A stretch of DNA of 64,000 nucleotides. Origin: Picochlorum sp. 'celeri' (taxonomy: Eukaryota; Chlorophyta; Trebouxiophyceae). The notes beneath the pieces are model-generated. The model was not told the DNA's origin. It saw nothing but the letters and a program-made list of their open reading frames with translations, and ran no database searches. Below, in pieces: positions 20,972-31,600 of the stretch (position 1 is the stretch's first letter; the number at the start of each line of letters is the position of its first letter). Location: positions 744,001 to 808,000 of the forward strand of contig JAACMV010000030.1 of assembly GCA_010909725.1 (NCBI GenBank), given 5' to 3'. The translations under genes were made by a program, and so were the position numbers.

Positions 20972-22890
20972 ATGAAAGAACATCCCCTCGTTGAACACCT
21001 TCTGTCCGGTCTAGGTGCGCATTCTGAGATTTGAAATTTGGTTGGGCTTGTTCTCTGATTCTTGTGACAATCAATGATACCCAATGTATATATTTTTCAG
21101 GATTTGAGGAAACAGTGGGTGTAGATGCGTTATATGATGCTTTCTCAGAGTTTCTGCTGACCGAAAAGCTCTCCGAGTCCCAGGTGAGAAATTGCAGCCA
21201 GGATGTTTCAAGATTTCTCGCGTGGTTCTTCAGAAATGAGGAAGAAGAATATGAAGATGAGGATGACAAGAGTGGAGAGTATCAATTCTCAGAGGATCGG
21301 AGAGCAACTGAGAAGAGCACCCCCAACCTGGCATGTAGTGGTGAATTAGAGAATGGTCATGTGATTCTTCCGAGTGAGATTTCTCGCGGTGATGGGGGCG
21401 AAGTAAACGATTGTGCATTTGTCAGTAGCCAAGGGCAAAGAGATGGCATGCATTCAAATCCAACAGGTGAGTTACAGGTGGACGGCAATGCTGACATTTT
21501 GGATTTCACCAATGCATACGTGTTTGGAAACTCGGCATTCCGGCCGAAACAGAGAGAGATTTCGCAGAGTGCTTTATTAGGAAAGGATATATTCGTTTTG
21601 ATGCCCACAGGAGGAGGCAAGAGTTTATGTTATCAGTTACCAGCAGTCATTTCACAGGGCGTTACAATTGTCGTGACTCCATTATTATCCCTCATGCAAG
21701 ATCAAGTGCAGTCTTTGTGTACACTTGATTGCGGCGGGGTACCAACAAGTTTCTTGTCTTCTCAACAAAGTCTAAAAGAAAGCAGGGCTGTCCATGCTGA
21801 GTTGCAAAAGGACAACCCTTGTTTGAAGCTTTTGTTTGTGACTCCAGAGCAGCTTGTTTCCAGTCAGAAACTAAAAGCTAGCCTTCGAACGTTATTTTCA
21901 AAAGGCAAATTGGCTAGGCTTGTCGTGGACGAGTGTCATTGCGTCTCTCAATGGGGACATGATTTTCGACCAGAGTACAAGCAAATAGGGCATGTCAAGC
22001 AGATGTATTTTCCAGGTTTGCCTGTGACAGCTTTGACTGCAACTGCGACGGCATCAGTCCGTTCTGATGTGATACAATCTTTGAAGATGAAAAACTTTGA
22101 ATCTTTTGTAGTGTCCTTCTTTCGGGAAAATCTCACCATGAGAGTCATTCCAAAGGATTACAAGAAGGATCCTGAATCCGAAATCCCAGCATGGGAAGCT
22201 AGAATATTAGAATACGTTCAGAGGAGAGGGAATCAGTCTGGTATAGTGTATTGCTTGTCCAGAGACGACTGTGAAGCCATGGCATGCATGTTGAATAATG
22301 TAGCTGGTGTCCCTTCAGCGCATTACCATGCAGGAATGACTGCTGGTCAGAGAACTGCTGTACAAAATAAATGGAGAAAAGGAGATATCAAAGTTGTTGC
22401 TGCTACAATAGCTTTCGGTATGGGTATAGACCATCCAAACGTTCGTTATGTCATTCATGCGACCATGTCAAAATCGCTTGAGGGGTACTATCAGGAAGCT
22501 GGAAGATGTGCTAGAGATGGGCTTCCGGGAGAATGTCTATTGTTTTATGGCAAAAGGGATGGGCCTAGAATATTGAATTTGTTGAGGAGAGGGAAGAAGA
22601 AAGGCTCGTATTTTCAAAAGCAACTTGCCATTTTTCATGCAGTTACAGAATATTGTTGCACAAGCACAGTATGTAGGCATGCCCAGATACTGAAATATCT
22701 AGGTGAAGACTGGGATAGGAAAGAATGCGGCTCAAGCTGCGACGTATGTCTCAAAGAAATTGTTCATTTGCTGGAGCATGAGAAGCCCAAGGGCAAGAGT
22801 CGACAGAAGGTGCATGTCCAGACAAACCCTGAACCAAAAAAAAAAGTGTTTGCAGGTTTTACAACCGCTCTATCTCTCACCAAAAAATGA
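20972..22890 (+). CDS. RecQ-family DNA helicase
   Basis: Exons 20972-21014 and 21101-22890 (86-nt intron), 610 residues. 3'-5' helicases of this family act in recombination and replication repair in the nucleus. Motifs: FRPKQREISQSAL (motif 0), MPTGGGKSLCYQLPA (Walker A, ~185), VVDECHCVSQWGHDFRPEY (DEXH, aromatic loop, ~290), ALTATAT, and motif VI YYQEAGRCARDGLPG (~480), where the usual GRAGRDG is GRCARDG with both arginines kept. Four cysteines of the zinc domain follow (CRHAQILKYLGE, C..SCDVC). No HRDC domain. The first ~150 residues have an acidic tract. Which plant RECQ subfamily it belongs to is unclear. Confidence 0.93.
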
Positions 22891-22978
22891 GGTTCTAATT
22901 ATTTTATTTATTTTTCATTCAAATGTCAATCAAAGCAAGTCAGGGAAAAAATGCTGCAATAAAAATGTCGTTGCCAGT

Positions 22979-24379
22979 CTACATATCTTCGTCATCTGGC
23001 TCAAAGTCATCATCCTCCATTTTGAAGCCACTTGTTGTTGGCCGGGCACCTGCAGAATTAGATGGTTTCTTCACGACCAAGTCGTACAATTTCCTTTTGG
23101 TAGGTGCTGAGACTTTTTCCAAATCCAGGGAAGGCTCCCCATCATCATCTGTTCCCATCTCGTTTGCCACTGTGAGAATCTCAACAACGGCTTCCATGTT
23201 TGCTTCGAGGATTTCTGGGGTGTTCAATGCAGTGACCAGATCATTTTCCATATCCGGCGTCATGTATACTCTTGGAGCCTGTGGTTTTGTGCTGACAGGC
23301 CTTCCCATGCTGGCAGACTTTGCTGGTCTGGAGGCAGGCTGCATAGCAGCAGGGTTCTTTTTAGGGAAAGGCCTTGCTTTGCGTTCTGGATCTGAATAAC
23401 TGGCAAATGGGGTCCTTGCCCATGCTTTCAAGAAGCCCTGTTCTATTTTCAACCCCAACAATCCAACATCCCATCCAACTGGATGCACGACAATGTTGTA
23501 TTCATAGCAGTTGTCACAAATCTTCAATACATCGTCATAGAACTCCCTGGGAGATGCATATTCATTATTATCAATCTTTCCCATGATCATATTGAAAGAC
23601 ATTGGACCATGAGGTACAACATCGTAGTAGTCTTGCACTGCAAGATGCGAGGCATCGACTGGATCCATAAATAATTGACTCTCTGCCTTCTTGAGTACCT
23701 TGGTTGTCAGGAAGTTGACAAGCTTGCGAGCAACAGTAGCCAAATCCAGGTTCTTGCGTGATGTAACATCACTTGGAGACGTCATAGGAGCTGCAGTGTG
23801 GCCAACAGGTAATATACATTAGTAACTAGTGCTAAACCATTGACAAGAGGGCAAATGGCAGGTATTCTGCTGAACAGAATACCAATCAGCTACTAGCGGT
23901 ACATATATAAACAACGTACTTGAACCGTGATTCACGATTCCGGTAGGTTTTGCCTTCTTATTAGTGGTCATATGAGAGTTGATTTGGCCGACATCGAGAA
24001 CAGTGTCAATGCTCCTCTTTGAGCCGACAGAGACACTCTTGAGAGGCCCCTCATCGGGCAGTTTTGCGTGAACCTCACACAGGTAACTTTGAAGACGCAA
24101 AAGGTGCTCTTCAGTCAAATTCCCATTTTTCCATGCTGTCATTGGATCCATGAGTTCCACAGATGTCGAGTCGCCTTTGAAACGCGCAATGGTCCCGTTG
24201 TCGAGACGGAACAGAATCTTTGCCGGCTTGAGCTCTTTCGCACTTTCTTTGACATCATTTTCTGTTTTGGGGGCCTCGATATTCTGTTCTTCTTCTACTT
24301 TTGGAGGAACCTGATTGTCTATGGGTGCAGCCTCGGCAACCGTTGGTTGCTGTGCTACAATCTCAGCAGCGGCAGACAT
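22979..24379 (-). CDS. BET-like bromodomain protein with NET domain
   Basis: Exons 23920-24379 and 22979-23790 (129-nt intron), 423 residues. The bromodomain (~195-275) contains PMSFNMIMGKIDNNEY and KICDNCYEYN, i.e. the acetyl-lysine-binding Asn region (YEYN). A NET-like domain follows (~325-390: MTPDMENDLVTALNTPEI to KRKLYDLVVK), then an acidic end (DDDFEPDDEDM). This arrangement is that of plant GTE proteins, which read acetylated histones. An N-terminal Lys/Glu region with LFRLDNGTIARFKG is not assigned. Tail-to-tail with the RecQ gene (88 nt). Confidence 0.85.
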
Positions 24380-24629
24380 TCTATCTTACAAAAACGACCA
24401 ATATAGCCCAAATGAATTAAAACAATAATTATACACTATGACACTTCCAAGGAGAGACACAGAAGTAACGTGTTAGTACCACTGTGTCAAATGTGGACAG
24501 TACGCCACGGACGGCGAAGGCCGATTATTTATAGATTTAGCCCGGTCCACACCCAGATTTGAGGGCGCCGGATCCTTATGGGCCAAAATATGCCCTGAAC
24601 ATTCAAAAACCAAAATACATGGTATACAT

Positions 24630-25910
24630 TCAGGCACCCAAACCAAGACCTTTGGGTCTACCAATAGCACGAATAGGTTCTGCGATGCCGTCGTTTCTCT
24701 TGCCAAGCCCTGCACCCTTGCCTTCAAAACCCCATTTGGCCAACAGCTTGCTGCCGACACCCAGAGTATGCTTTTCGAATGACGCATACGGAGCATGATG
24801 CTGCTCATTCTCGGTAGAACCACTGGAAAGGTCGCGTACTCCATTCTTGGATAGCCTGCGCTCATCCTTTCTCCTCTTCTTCTCTTGCAGCTTGAACTGC
24901 TTTTTGGTCATCATCGCCATTGGTTTGGACTGCTTTTCTTTCATGACAACTCCCGTATTGTCGATAGCCTGGTCTCCTTGAGTTTCTTCAGACTGCTTTG
25001 CAATAATAGTATCATCATCGGGCTGGATACACCCATGAGAAACAAAGTCAATGGGACCTGTTCTAGATTTGGAAGTCCTTTTGGCAGGAATTGCTTGCTT
25101 TTCTTCCACAGCAGCGTGTTCCAACGCAAACAGCCGTTGCCGTTCTAATTCTAAATCTCCAGTGGGATACTGAGTCGCACTCGTGGCATGCAGCAACACA
25201 ATATTCTTCTTCTTCCCTCCTTGTAAAGTACAACGACAGCTATACAGTCCTGCAAGTTTTTTCACCAAGCCCACCTCAAACTTGCTCATTGGCGGAAAAG
25301 CATATATGTCGCCTCCCTTGTCAACAAAATCAATGAGAACGCCATCAATGTATTCGAGAGAAAACCCTTTTGATGCTGCCCTCTGCAGTCTCTTCCTCTG
25401 CACCTTTTTCTTCTTCTCCCTCTTATGCCTACCGTGCTGAGCATTATTCCGCCATAGTCTGATAGAAGAGAAACTTTCTGCTCCTTCATGGCCTGTAGTC
25501 TGCGCTCGCTCCACGTCTTCATCCTCCGAAGAAGAAATGAGAGTGTCTTCTACCCTCACCTGTCGGTCAGTGATATCGAACCCACCGAAATACTTTTCAA
25601 ATTCTCCAATGTTCTCCGCAACATCAATATAGTCGTCCAGAGCAGATTCTGATTCGTAGTCTTCCTCGTCAACGCTCGCGGCCCCTCCATTGTCCAGGTC
25701 GTTGTTGCCAACTCCGACCCTTTCGAAAGCTTCTACACTAGAAACACCCCCACTGCCATCCACGAATATCTTGGATCCTCCTATGACCAAATATCCATCC
25801 TGCAACATGATAGAATTCAGCAAATTAAGATTCAGCGGCATGGCTTGAGGAAATGTCTTACAACGCACCTCCTCCTGCTCCGTCTGAGACTTTTTCTTCC
25901 TTCTACCCAT
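24630..25910 (-). CDS. R3H and G-patch protein, SQS1-like
   Basis: Single exon, 426 residues, ATG at 25910. Order: a basic start (MGRRKKKS), a short conserved segment, a long acidic region (ESESALDDYIDVAENIGEFE, SSSEDEDVE), a basic stretch (REKKKKVQRKRLQR), an R3H-like domain (~215-285: FPPMSKFEVGLVKKLAGLYS), and a C-terminal G-patch (SKLLAKWGFEGKGAGLG). Sqs1/Pfa1 in yeast uses its G-patch to activate the helicase Prp43 in ribosome assembly and splicing; a similar role is inferred. Its ATG lies 18 nt downstream of the stop codon of the SIZ-type gene on the same strand. Confidence 0.85.
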   Translation of the reverse strand: MGRRKKKSQTEQEEVRCKTFPQAMPLNLNLLNSIMLQDGYLVIGGSKIFVDGSGGVSSVEAFERVGVGNNDLDNGGAASVDEEDYESESALDDYIDVAENIGEFEKYFGGFDITDRQVRVEDTLISSSEDEDVERAQTTGHEGAESFSSIRLWRNNAQHGRHKREKKKKVQRKRLQRAASKGFSLEYIDGVLIDFVDKGGDIYAFPPMSKFEVGLVKKLAGLYSCRCTLQGGKKKNIVLLHATSATQYPTGDLELERQRLFALEHAAVEEKQAIPAKRTSKSRTGPIDFVSHGCIQPDDDTIIAKQSEETQGDQAIDNTGVVMKEKQSKPMAMMTKKQFKLQEKKRRKDERRLSKNGVRDLSSGSTENEQHHAPYASFEKHTLGVGSKLLAKWGFEGKGAGLGKRNDGIAEPIRAIGRPKGLGLGA

Positions 25911-25928
25911 GTACTATTATTACACAGT

Positions 25929-27631
25929 TTAATCATCATCTGAAGATAATAATTCAATAACCTCGACAGGAGACTGTCGTTTCTTACCCACTGTCGTAGG
26001 TTGCTGAGATTGATCAACATTGTCCTCTCCTCGAACGCTAATCAGGGCACTTACAGCTTCCAGGGCCTCCTCCTTTTCATCAACGTCCAATGCTCCATCG
26101 TATACTTCTGTATCATCATTGTTGTGCTCCTCATTCTTCACACTCCCGAAACGCTCTTGCAATTTGGTGAGATCATCCTGTCCAAGTTCTTGACAGATAT
26201 CAAACCATGTGTCTTCCAGTCCTTCTGGTCTCCAATCACCGTTGGCATTCACCTCGATACTGCTAACATCTGGCATGGAGGCAAGGGAATGTAAAAGTAC
26301 CTTGACATATGTATCCTCCTGGAGCTGCTTCACAGTAGAATTCTTCAAGGTGGTGGGATCTTGCCATTTTCTATTCAAATCAGCAATCGACAAGAACGAG
26401 TCCAAATCAAATGCTTGAGGCCCTGAAGCATTGCTGAATCGGGCAGGAACACTTATTCTAGTACATGTCATGGGATCTTTCAATGACAATGTCATTTGCT
26501 CCAATCCAATTGCACCTTCTGAATCTCCTGCGAGCAACTTTTTCATCCTCACCTTGGCTTCTTCTTTCGTTTCTGGAGCCATCATCAGACGTTTCACATC
26601 CTCATGGGACTGTTTCTCGGCAATATAGACCATCACGACCCACGTGAAATTTTCAACTGCACTAATTTTCAACATATTTCTACCACTCACTACATTCATA
26701 GTTGCATTTACTGCAGCATCTCTTTGATTGATTCCTATGTTGGACGACAAACTGCGAGTATATGGCCGCATTGTAAGATTATTGATGCGCATGGAAATAT
26801 TCTTCGGCCAATGGATCCGACATGGCGTGTCATCTTCCATCTGTATACAGGAAATGAGGACTCGCCTCTTTGACTGATCAGACACACATGGACGCAGCTG
26901 TTGCTGCGTCAAAAAAAACGTCTGCTCCAAAGATATCCTAGCGTGTATATTTCCTTTCAAATCTCTAATGGGGGGCATGCCTGGAATCTGCTTCATTGTC
27001 CCTGCTGGAAGAATAAACTCCACAGGCTTCCAAAAGGGATCTGCCAACAATAACCTACATTCTTCACACATGAATCCTTTCCGCATGCCTCCATTTGGCC
27101 TAACACAATCCCAATGCTGCCACACACCACAACCATCGTTCTCACATTGCACCATATTTGGCAAGATGCCATTATTCAGACAGATACACCTCACAGTCTT
27201 CTTCACCTGACCTGGCGTATCCTGCACCCCTTGATTGGAATGTGAAGGTACTACCTCCTTTGTCGGTAAATACGCGTCGTACGAAGACACTTTCGCCCCA
27301 GGCGACACTGATCCACCTGCTGCTGGATCCAGTCTAGGGTAGTTAGAATCATACACCCGATGAATAGCTCCTTCCAACGTCTCCACTTTCCACCCAGGAA
27401 CAGTGCAGCACTGCAGATACTCTTTCAATCGATGCTGTATTTCAGCCTTCCGACCTGCACACCCAATCATGGTAAGCATGTATACATATCAGGAAACGTG
27501 AGAGCAAGGCACCTTTGAGACGCACCCCCCGTTGAAATCCCAGCAGCTGCAGCACACTCCTTCAAATGCACCACCTTCATACTATACATCTTTCTAAGCA
27601 AAATGCTATCCTCAGAATATCGTTGACTCAT
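25929..27631 (-). CDS. SIZ1/PIAS-type protein (SAP, PHD, PINIT, SP-RING-like) lacking SP-RING zinc ligands
   Basis: Exons 27526-27631 and 25929-27454 (71-nt intron), 543 residues. Order: SAP domain restored across the intron (KVVHLKECAAAAGISTGG then RKAEIQHRLKEYL); PHD finger (~124-175) with CxC, C..GCGVWQHWDC and CEEC intact; PINIT region (FWKPVEFILPAGTMKQIPG); SP-RING-like segment (~355-400); acidic tail; C-terminal SUMO-interaction motif VEVIELLSSDDD. This is the plant SIZ1 plan of a SUMO E3 ligase. In the SP-RING, SLKDPMTCTRISVPARF, NASGPQAFDLDSF and KWQDPTT align with the usual CP.., C.H..CFD and W.CP.C, so every zinc-binding Cys/His is replaced. The reading frame is intact, so this looks like change of function rather than decay. 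Confidence 0.9.
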
Positions 27632-27912
27632 TGCAAAGAAAGCTTTCCCAAGTCTCAACAAAGAAGATGACACATGTCAAATCACGTTCCCACCGCTCAT
27701 CCAAACCCAAGCTCGTCCCATATGTATTAAAATAATAATATTGAGACAGATTCCAGAGCCAAAATATATCACTCCTCCTTCATGCTGAATTCAAAGGGCA
27801 ATCATCGCCGAATACCATCCATCGCCACATGGCGCCCTGAACAACAATGGTTCTCATCTGGAATACATTCACCCCAACAAATGCCATATTCCATAGTATT
27901 ATTACTAGTATC

Positions 27913-28612
27913 ATGCAAGGTGTTGATACGATGGCTCAGGGCGCAGGGCGAGGGGAGAAGAGAACGGTTGGGCAACGGTCAAGAAAGCTGGAGCAAGCCT
28001 TTCATTCGACTGTGAAATATGCTCTTCGAGGATCTCCAATGGATGAATTTGAGACATATTTCCCCGAGGGAAGTGTATCTTCGGAGACATTGAAGGCTGT
28101 ATACGATGCGTATGTTCAGGTATGGGTTCTGTTGGTCTTTACACGGACGTATAGGCTGGTTACCATGCTTTTGGGATATGATTGCAGTGTTTACATCAGG
28201 CGAGGGTGTTTATCGACGGGGAGTTTGAAGAAATTTGCCAAGATGCGAACGTTGCTGACATGCTGCAGACCATCGATGTGCTCTGTGCAGAGCAAGGGTT
28301 TGATGGTACACGGGATGCGAGGTTGGTTCTACATGATATAGCGTGATGTGGTATGCTGAATGATGACCTTGTGGTCTTTTCTGCAGTGCGTGTGCTCTTC
28401 AGGGGCCTCTAGTTGCTCGAGCTGCAACACTCAAGGCAAAAAAGCAGGCATTGGAGCGCTTGCGTGCTCTGAAACATGAGACTGAGGGCAGAAATGCACA
28501 GTTAGAAGATCAGTTGAGAAAGAAGAAGGAAGAGGCTGCAGCATTGCGGGCTCGCGTGTCGACAGTTGGTCGAAAGTTGGAGGAGGTGACACATGCGTGG
28601 CAAAAGAAATGA
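27913..28612 (+). CDS. Kinetochore protein NNF1/PMF1-like (MIS12 complex)
   Basis: Exons 27913-28119, 28188-28321 and 28387-28612 (introns 68 and 65 nt), 188 residues. KLEQAFHSTVKYALRGSPMD, FETYFPEGSVSSETLKAVYD, then CLHQARVFIDGEFEEICQ across intron 1, and a long C-terminal coiled coil (KKQALERLRALKHETEG, QLRKKKEEAAALRARV). Size, order and the EFEEIC helix fit NNF1, a MIS12-complex subunit that links centromere to KNL1/NDC80. The second donor is GTTGGT, a weak site chosen because it is the one that keeps the coiled coil in frame. Alternative in-frame starts are at 27847 and 27931. The stop codon lies 23 nt from that of the polymerase gene on the other strand. Confidence 0.65.
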
Positions 28613-28635
28613 TGAGTATTACACATGATATGCGA

Positions 28636-31600
28636 TTATGTTTCTTGTAGTATATCTAGAGAGCCTGTACCTGCGGAAATGGGTCTGCCTACCACGATTC
28701 TGGATGATGCTGATGTGAGGGGATCTGTCTCTCTGTGGAGAGTTGCAGAGATTAAAAAGTTGGCTGCTGTCTCAAAGCTCATTTTCAGGAAAGGAGATGT
28801 TGAGCTCTCAATACCAAGACGATTGCAAGCCCTGTACCCTCCAGTGTGGGTCATGTAGTCTGCAATAAGAGTAAGGTGGCGAGGATCCACTGCAATTCCA
28901 TATGCACCAAAGACAGATGAGACTTCTGCCATGATTGTTGCTCTTGCAGCCTCGACTCCAAGCGATTTGAGCATGGCAGCTGGTGAATTTGTGGATATTC
29001 TAGAGACGTCGATGAGATCCGCATGAGACCACACGCCTTCAATGTTGATTCCATCCGTCTGGAGAACATGCTCTCCCCGAGAGGCAGCATCCAGGACATA
29101 ACACTTGGTGATTCCTGGAATTCCACGCATGACGGTCGAACATGCGATTTTTTCAACAAGCTCGCGCATCATGATTTTAGGTGCATCGACAGGGACAGTG
29201 AGTGATAACTCACAGGTGAGGGCACTCTTGTTGATGATTTCATCAGGAGCGCCGTCATCACCCAAATCCTCCATGATATCCTCGACTTGTAAATTTTCAT
29301 CATCGTGTATATCATCTAGATTGGTGTCTCCTGCGAGTTCAGCAGCTGCTTCTCTCGCATTCTTTTCAATTTGCATATCCTCATCATCCCCTTCCCCATA
29401 TGTTGCAATTTCACCTCTTCCGCCAGCAAACCGAAGTTTTCCCTCTTCATTGTCTTGGTCAACTTCTTTATTCTCGTCATCATCGTCTTTTCGACCAGGT
29501 TGCTTTACAGCCTTTGGCACCCGCGGAGCAGAGTCCACGAACTTTTCATCCAGGTTGATGCCACGGGCTGAGGCAAGCTTTTTCATCTCAGCTTTGACTG
29601 CCTGCTTGATCTTGGGTGCAAATTCATCAGAGAAACACCTAGAAAGTTCCTCAAACGTTATGTTTAGTTCCTGAGGATAGTCTTTCAGGGGATGAAATTG
29701 AATCCTTACTGAGTAACTCCTACACAAGTCTCCTGTTTTACTCGCAGTGACAATATTTTCAATCACTTGAATACCTTTCAGAGCCTCTCCAAACAAAATC
29801 TGCTTCATTCGAATACTCATTGCAGCTGTACCTTTCGCTCCTGCCTCAGGAAGCAATGGAAGAGTCATGACTGGTGTTTTAATTGTCTCAGCGGCAGTCA
29901 TCAGAATTTCTCTCAGCCTTGGGATTCCAAGGGTGACATTTGCCTCTCCTCGTCCCGCCATATGAAATGTATTCAAGGTCATTTGCGTGGATGGTTCCCC
30001 AATGGATTGAGCAGCGACAACCCCAACAGCTTCTCCTGGCTCAGCTCGTGAGCAGTAATATTTTATCTGCATCAGTTCATGAAAAGCTGCAACATCCATC
30101 GGCCTGTACTCGGAGGAGTTGGACTTTTTCATCTTTTCGATTTCTTTGAAAGTCGCCTTGACCGAATCAGGATCTCGTGGCAGAAGGTAACCCCCAAAGA
30201 GGGCATTTGTAAGGGCATCCTGGAATGACTCCGAGGTGACGCCTGCAATATTTTGTGAATACAACCCATTCAAAGGCAACTCCTTGTACTCCTTTCCTTT
30301 CAAAACACATGACGATCTCTTTTTTATTGCTTTGTATATGCTGCTCTGCTCGTCTAGATTGAATAGGCCTTTCTCCTTTGCAGCGTGTGCTTCCAATTGA
30401 ACAGAGAATTGAGGCATATTGAAGTACAGAAGTGGTAAAGACCTCAGACAGCCGATGGATATCGGATTCTGCCCATCCTCTCCATATAAAAACTGTACGA
30501 TAGATCCATCACAGTCATCCCGTACGGTACCATCATAACCAACCCTCAGAGGTTCCAAATTTTTAACCAAGCATCTCTGCAAATACCCTGATCTGCTTGT
30601 TTTGACAGTGGTGTCCACAAGTCCCTCTCTTCCGGCCATACAATGAAAGTAATATTCCTGAGGTTTTAATCCAGTCAAGAACCTATCTGCCACGAAACCG
30701 CCTGATCTTGCTCCGCTGTCATACGCTGCAAAACAAGGAAGAGTTTTGCCTGATGCCATCCTTGGAACGCGCCTTCCTTCTAATTCTTGCTGACCGAGGA
30801 GGCAAGAGATCTGTGAGAAATTTACAACAGAACCTTTTGCTCCAGTCATTGTCATCAGTGCCATCATATTATGACGGAAAGATTTGGACTGACCTTCTGG
30901 TAGGCATGCTTTCACCACCTCTGACGAAAGCGGGTGCATGGCACCAGACATTTTCATATCCAATGCTGCACCCACATCGACAGAATTCGACAAAAACCTC
31001 TTCTCTAGTTCAAATTCAACTTTCTTTGCCACGTTAAGAATATTGCCGGATGATTCCTCAACATTAACGAAGTCTGCAGCAGCTGCCAACGCCCTGCTAT
31101 CTGCAGAGTCGAGTAAAGCAGATCTTGCTTGCTCAGCCTTGTCGACCAGTAAGACATCTGCTATACCACATGTGAACCCATGTTTCTGTAAAAAGCCGGT
31201 AAAGAGTCTAGAGAGGGCCGCCGTTAGAATAGAGGTCCTATCAGAACCATAAAGCTCCTGCAAAAGGACAAGCAAACAAGAGTCAGACAAGCAAATTCAC
31301 AATGCGACAAGTGATCGAACAGACGTACGTGGAAAACGTGCATGAGACCATTTTTCCCAAACATGGATTTGTCAACAATTCCGGTCAGTAGATGGTTTCG
31401 CCAAATGTGCATTTTTTCCTCACCAGAATGCTTTCCCCAAGCATCATTTGGCGTTTTGCACTTTGCTGCCATGTTCAGAGGCAGTTGATCCCTCGTATAA
31501 TGCATCAACACGGCTGTAAAGACCTGTTTTCCTGTCCAGAGCTTTTTTGGTTTGACTATGCTGGGCTTATCCATCCAAATATCCCAACCTCCATTACAGT

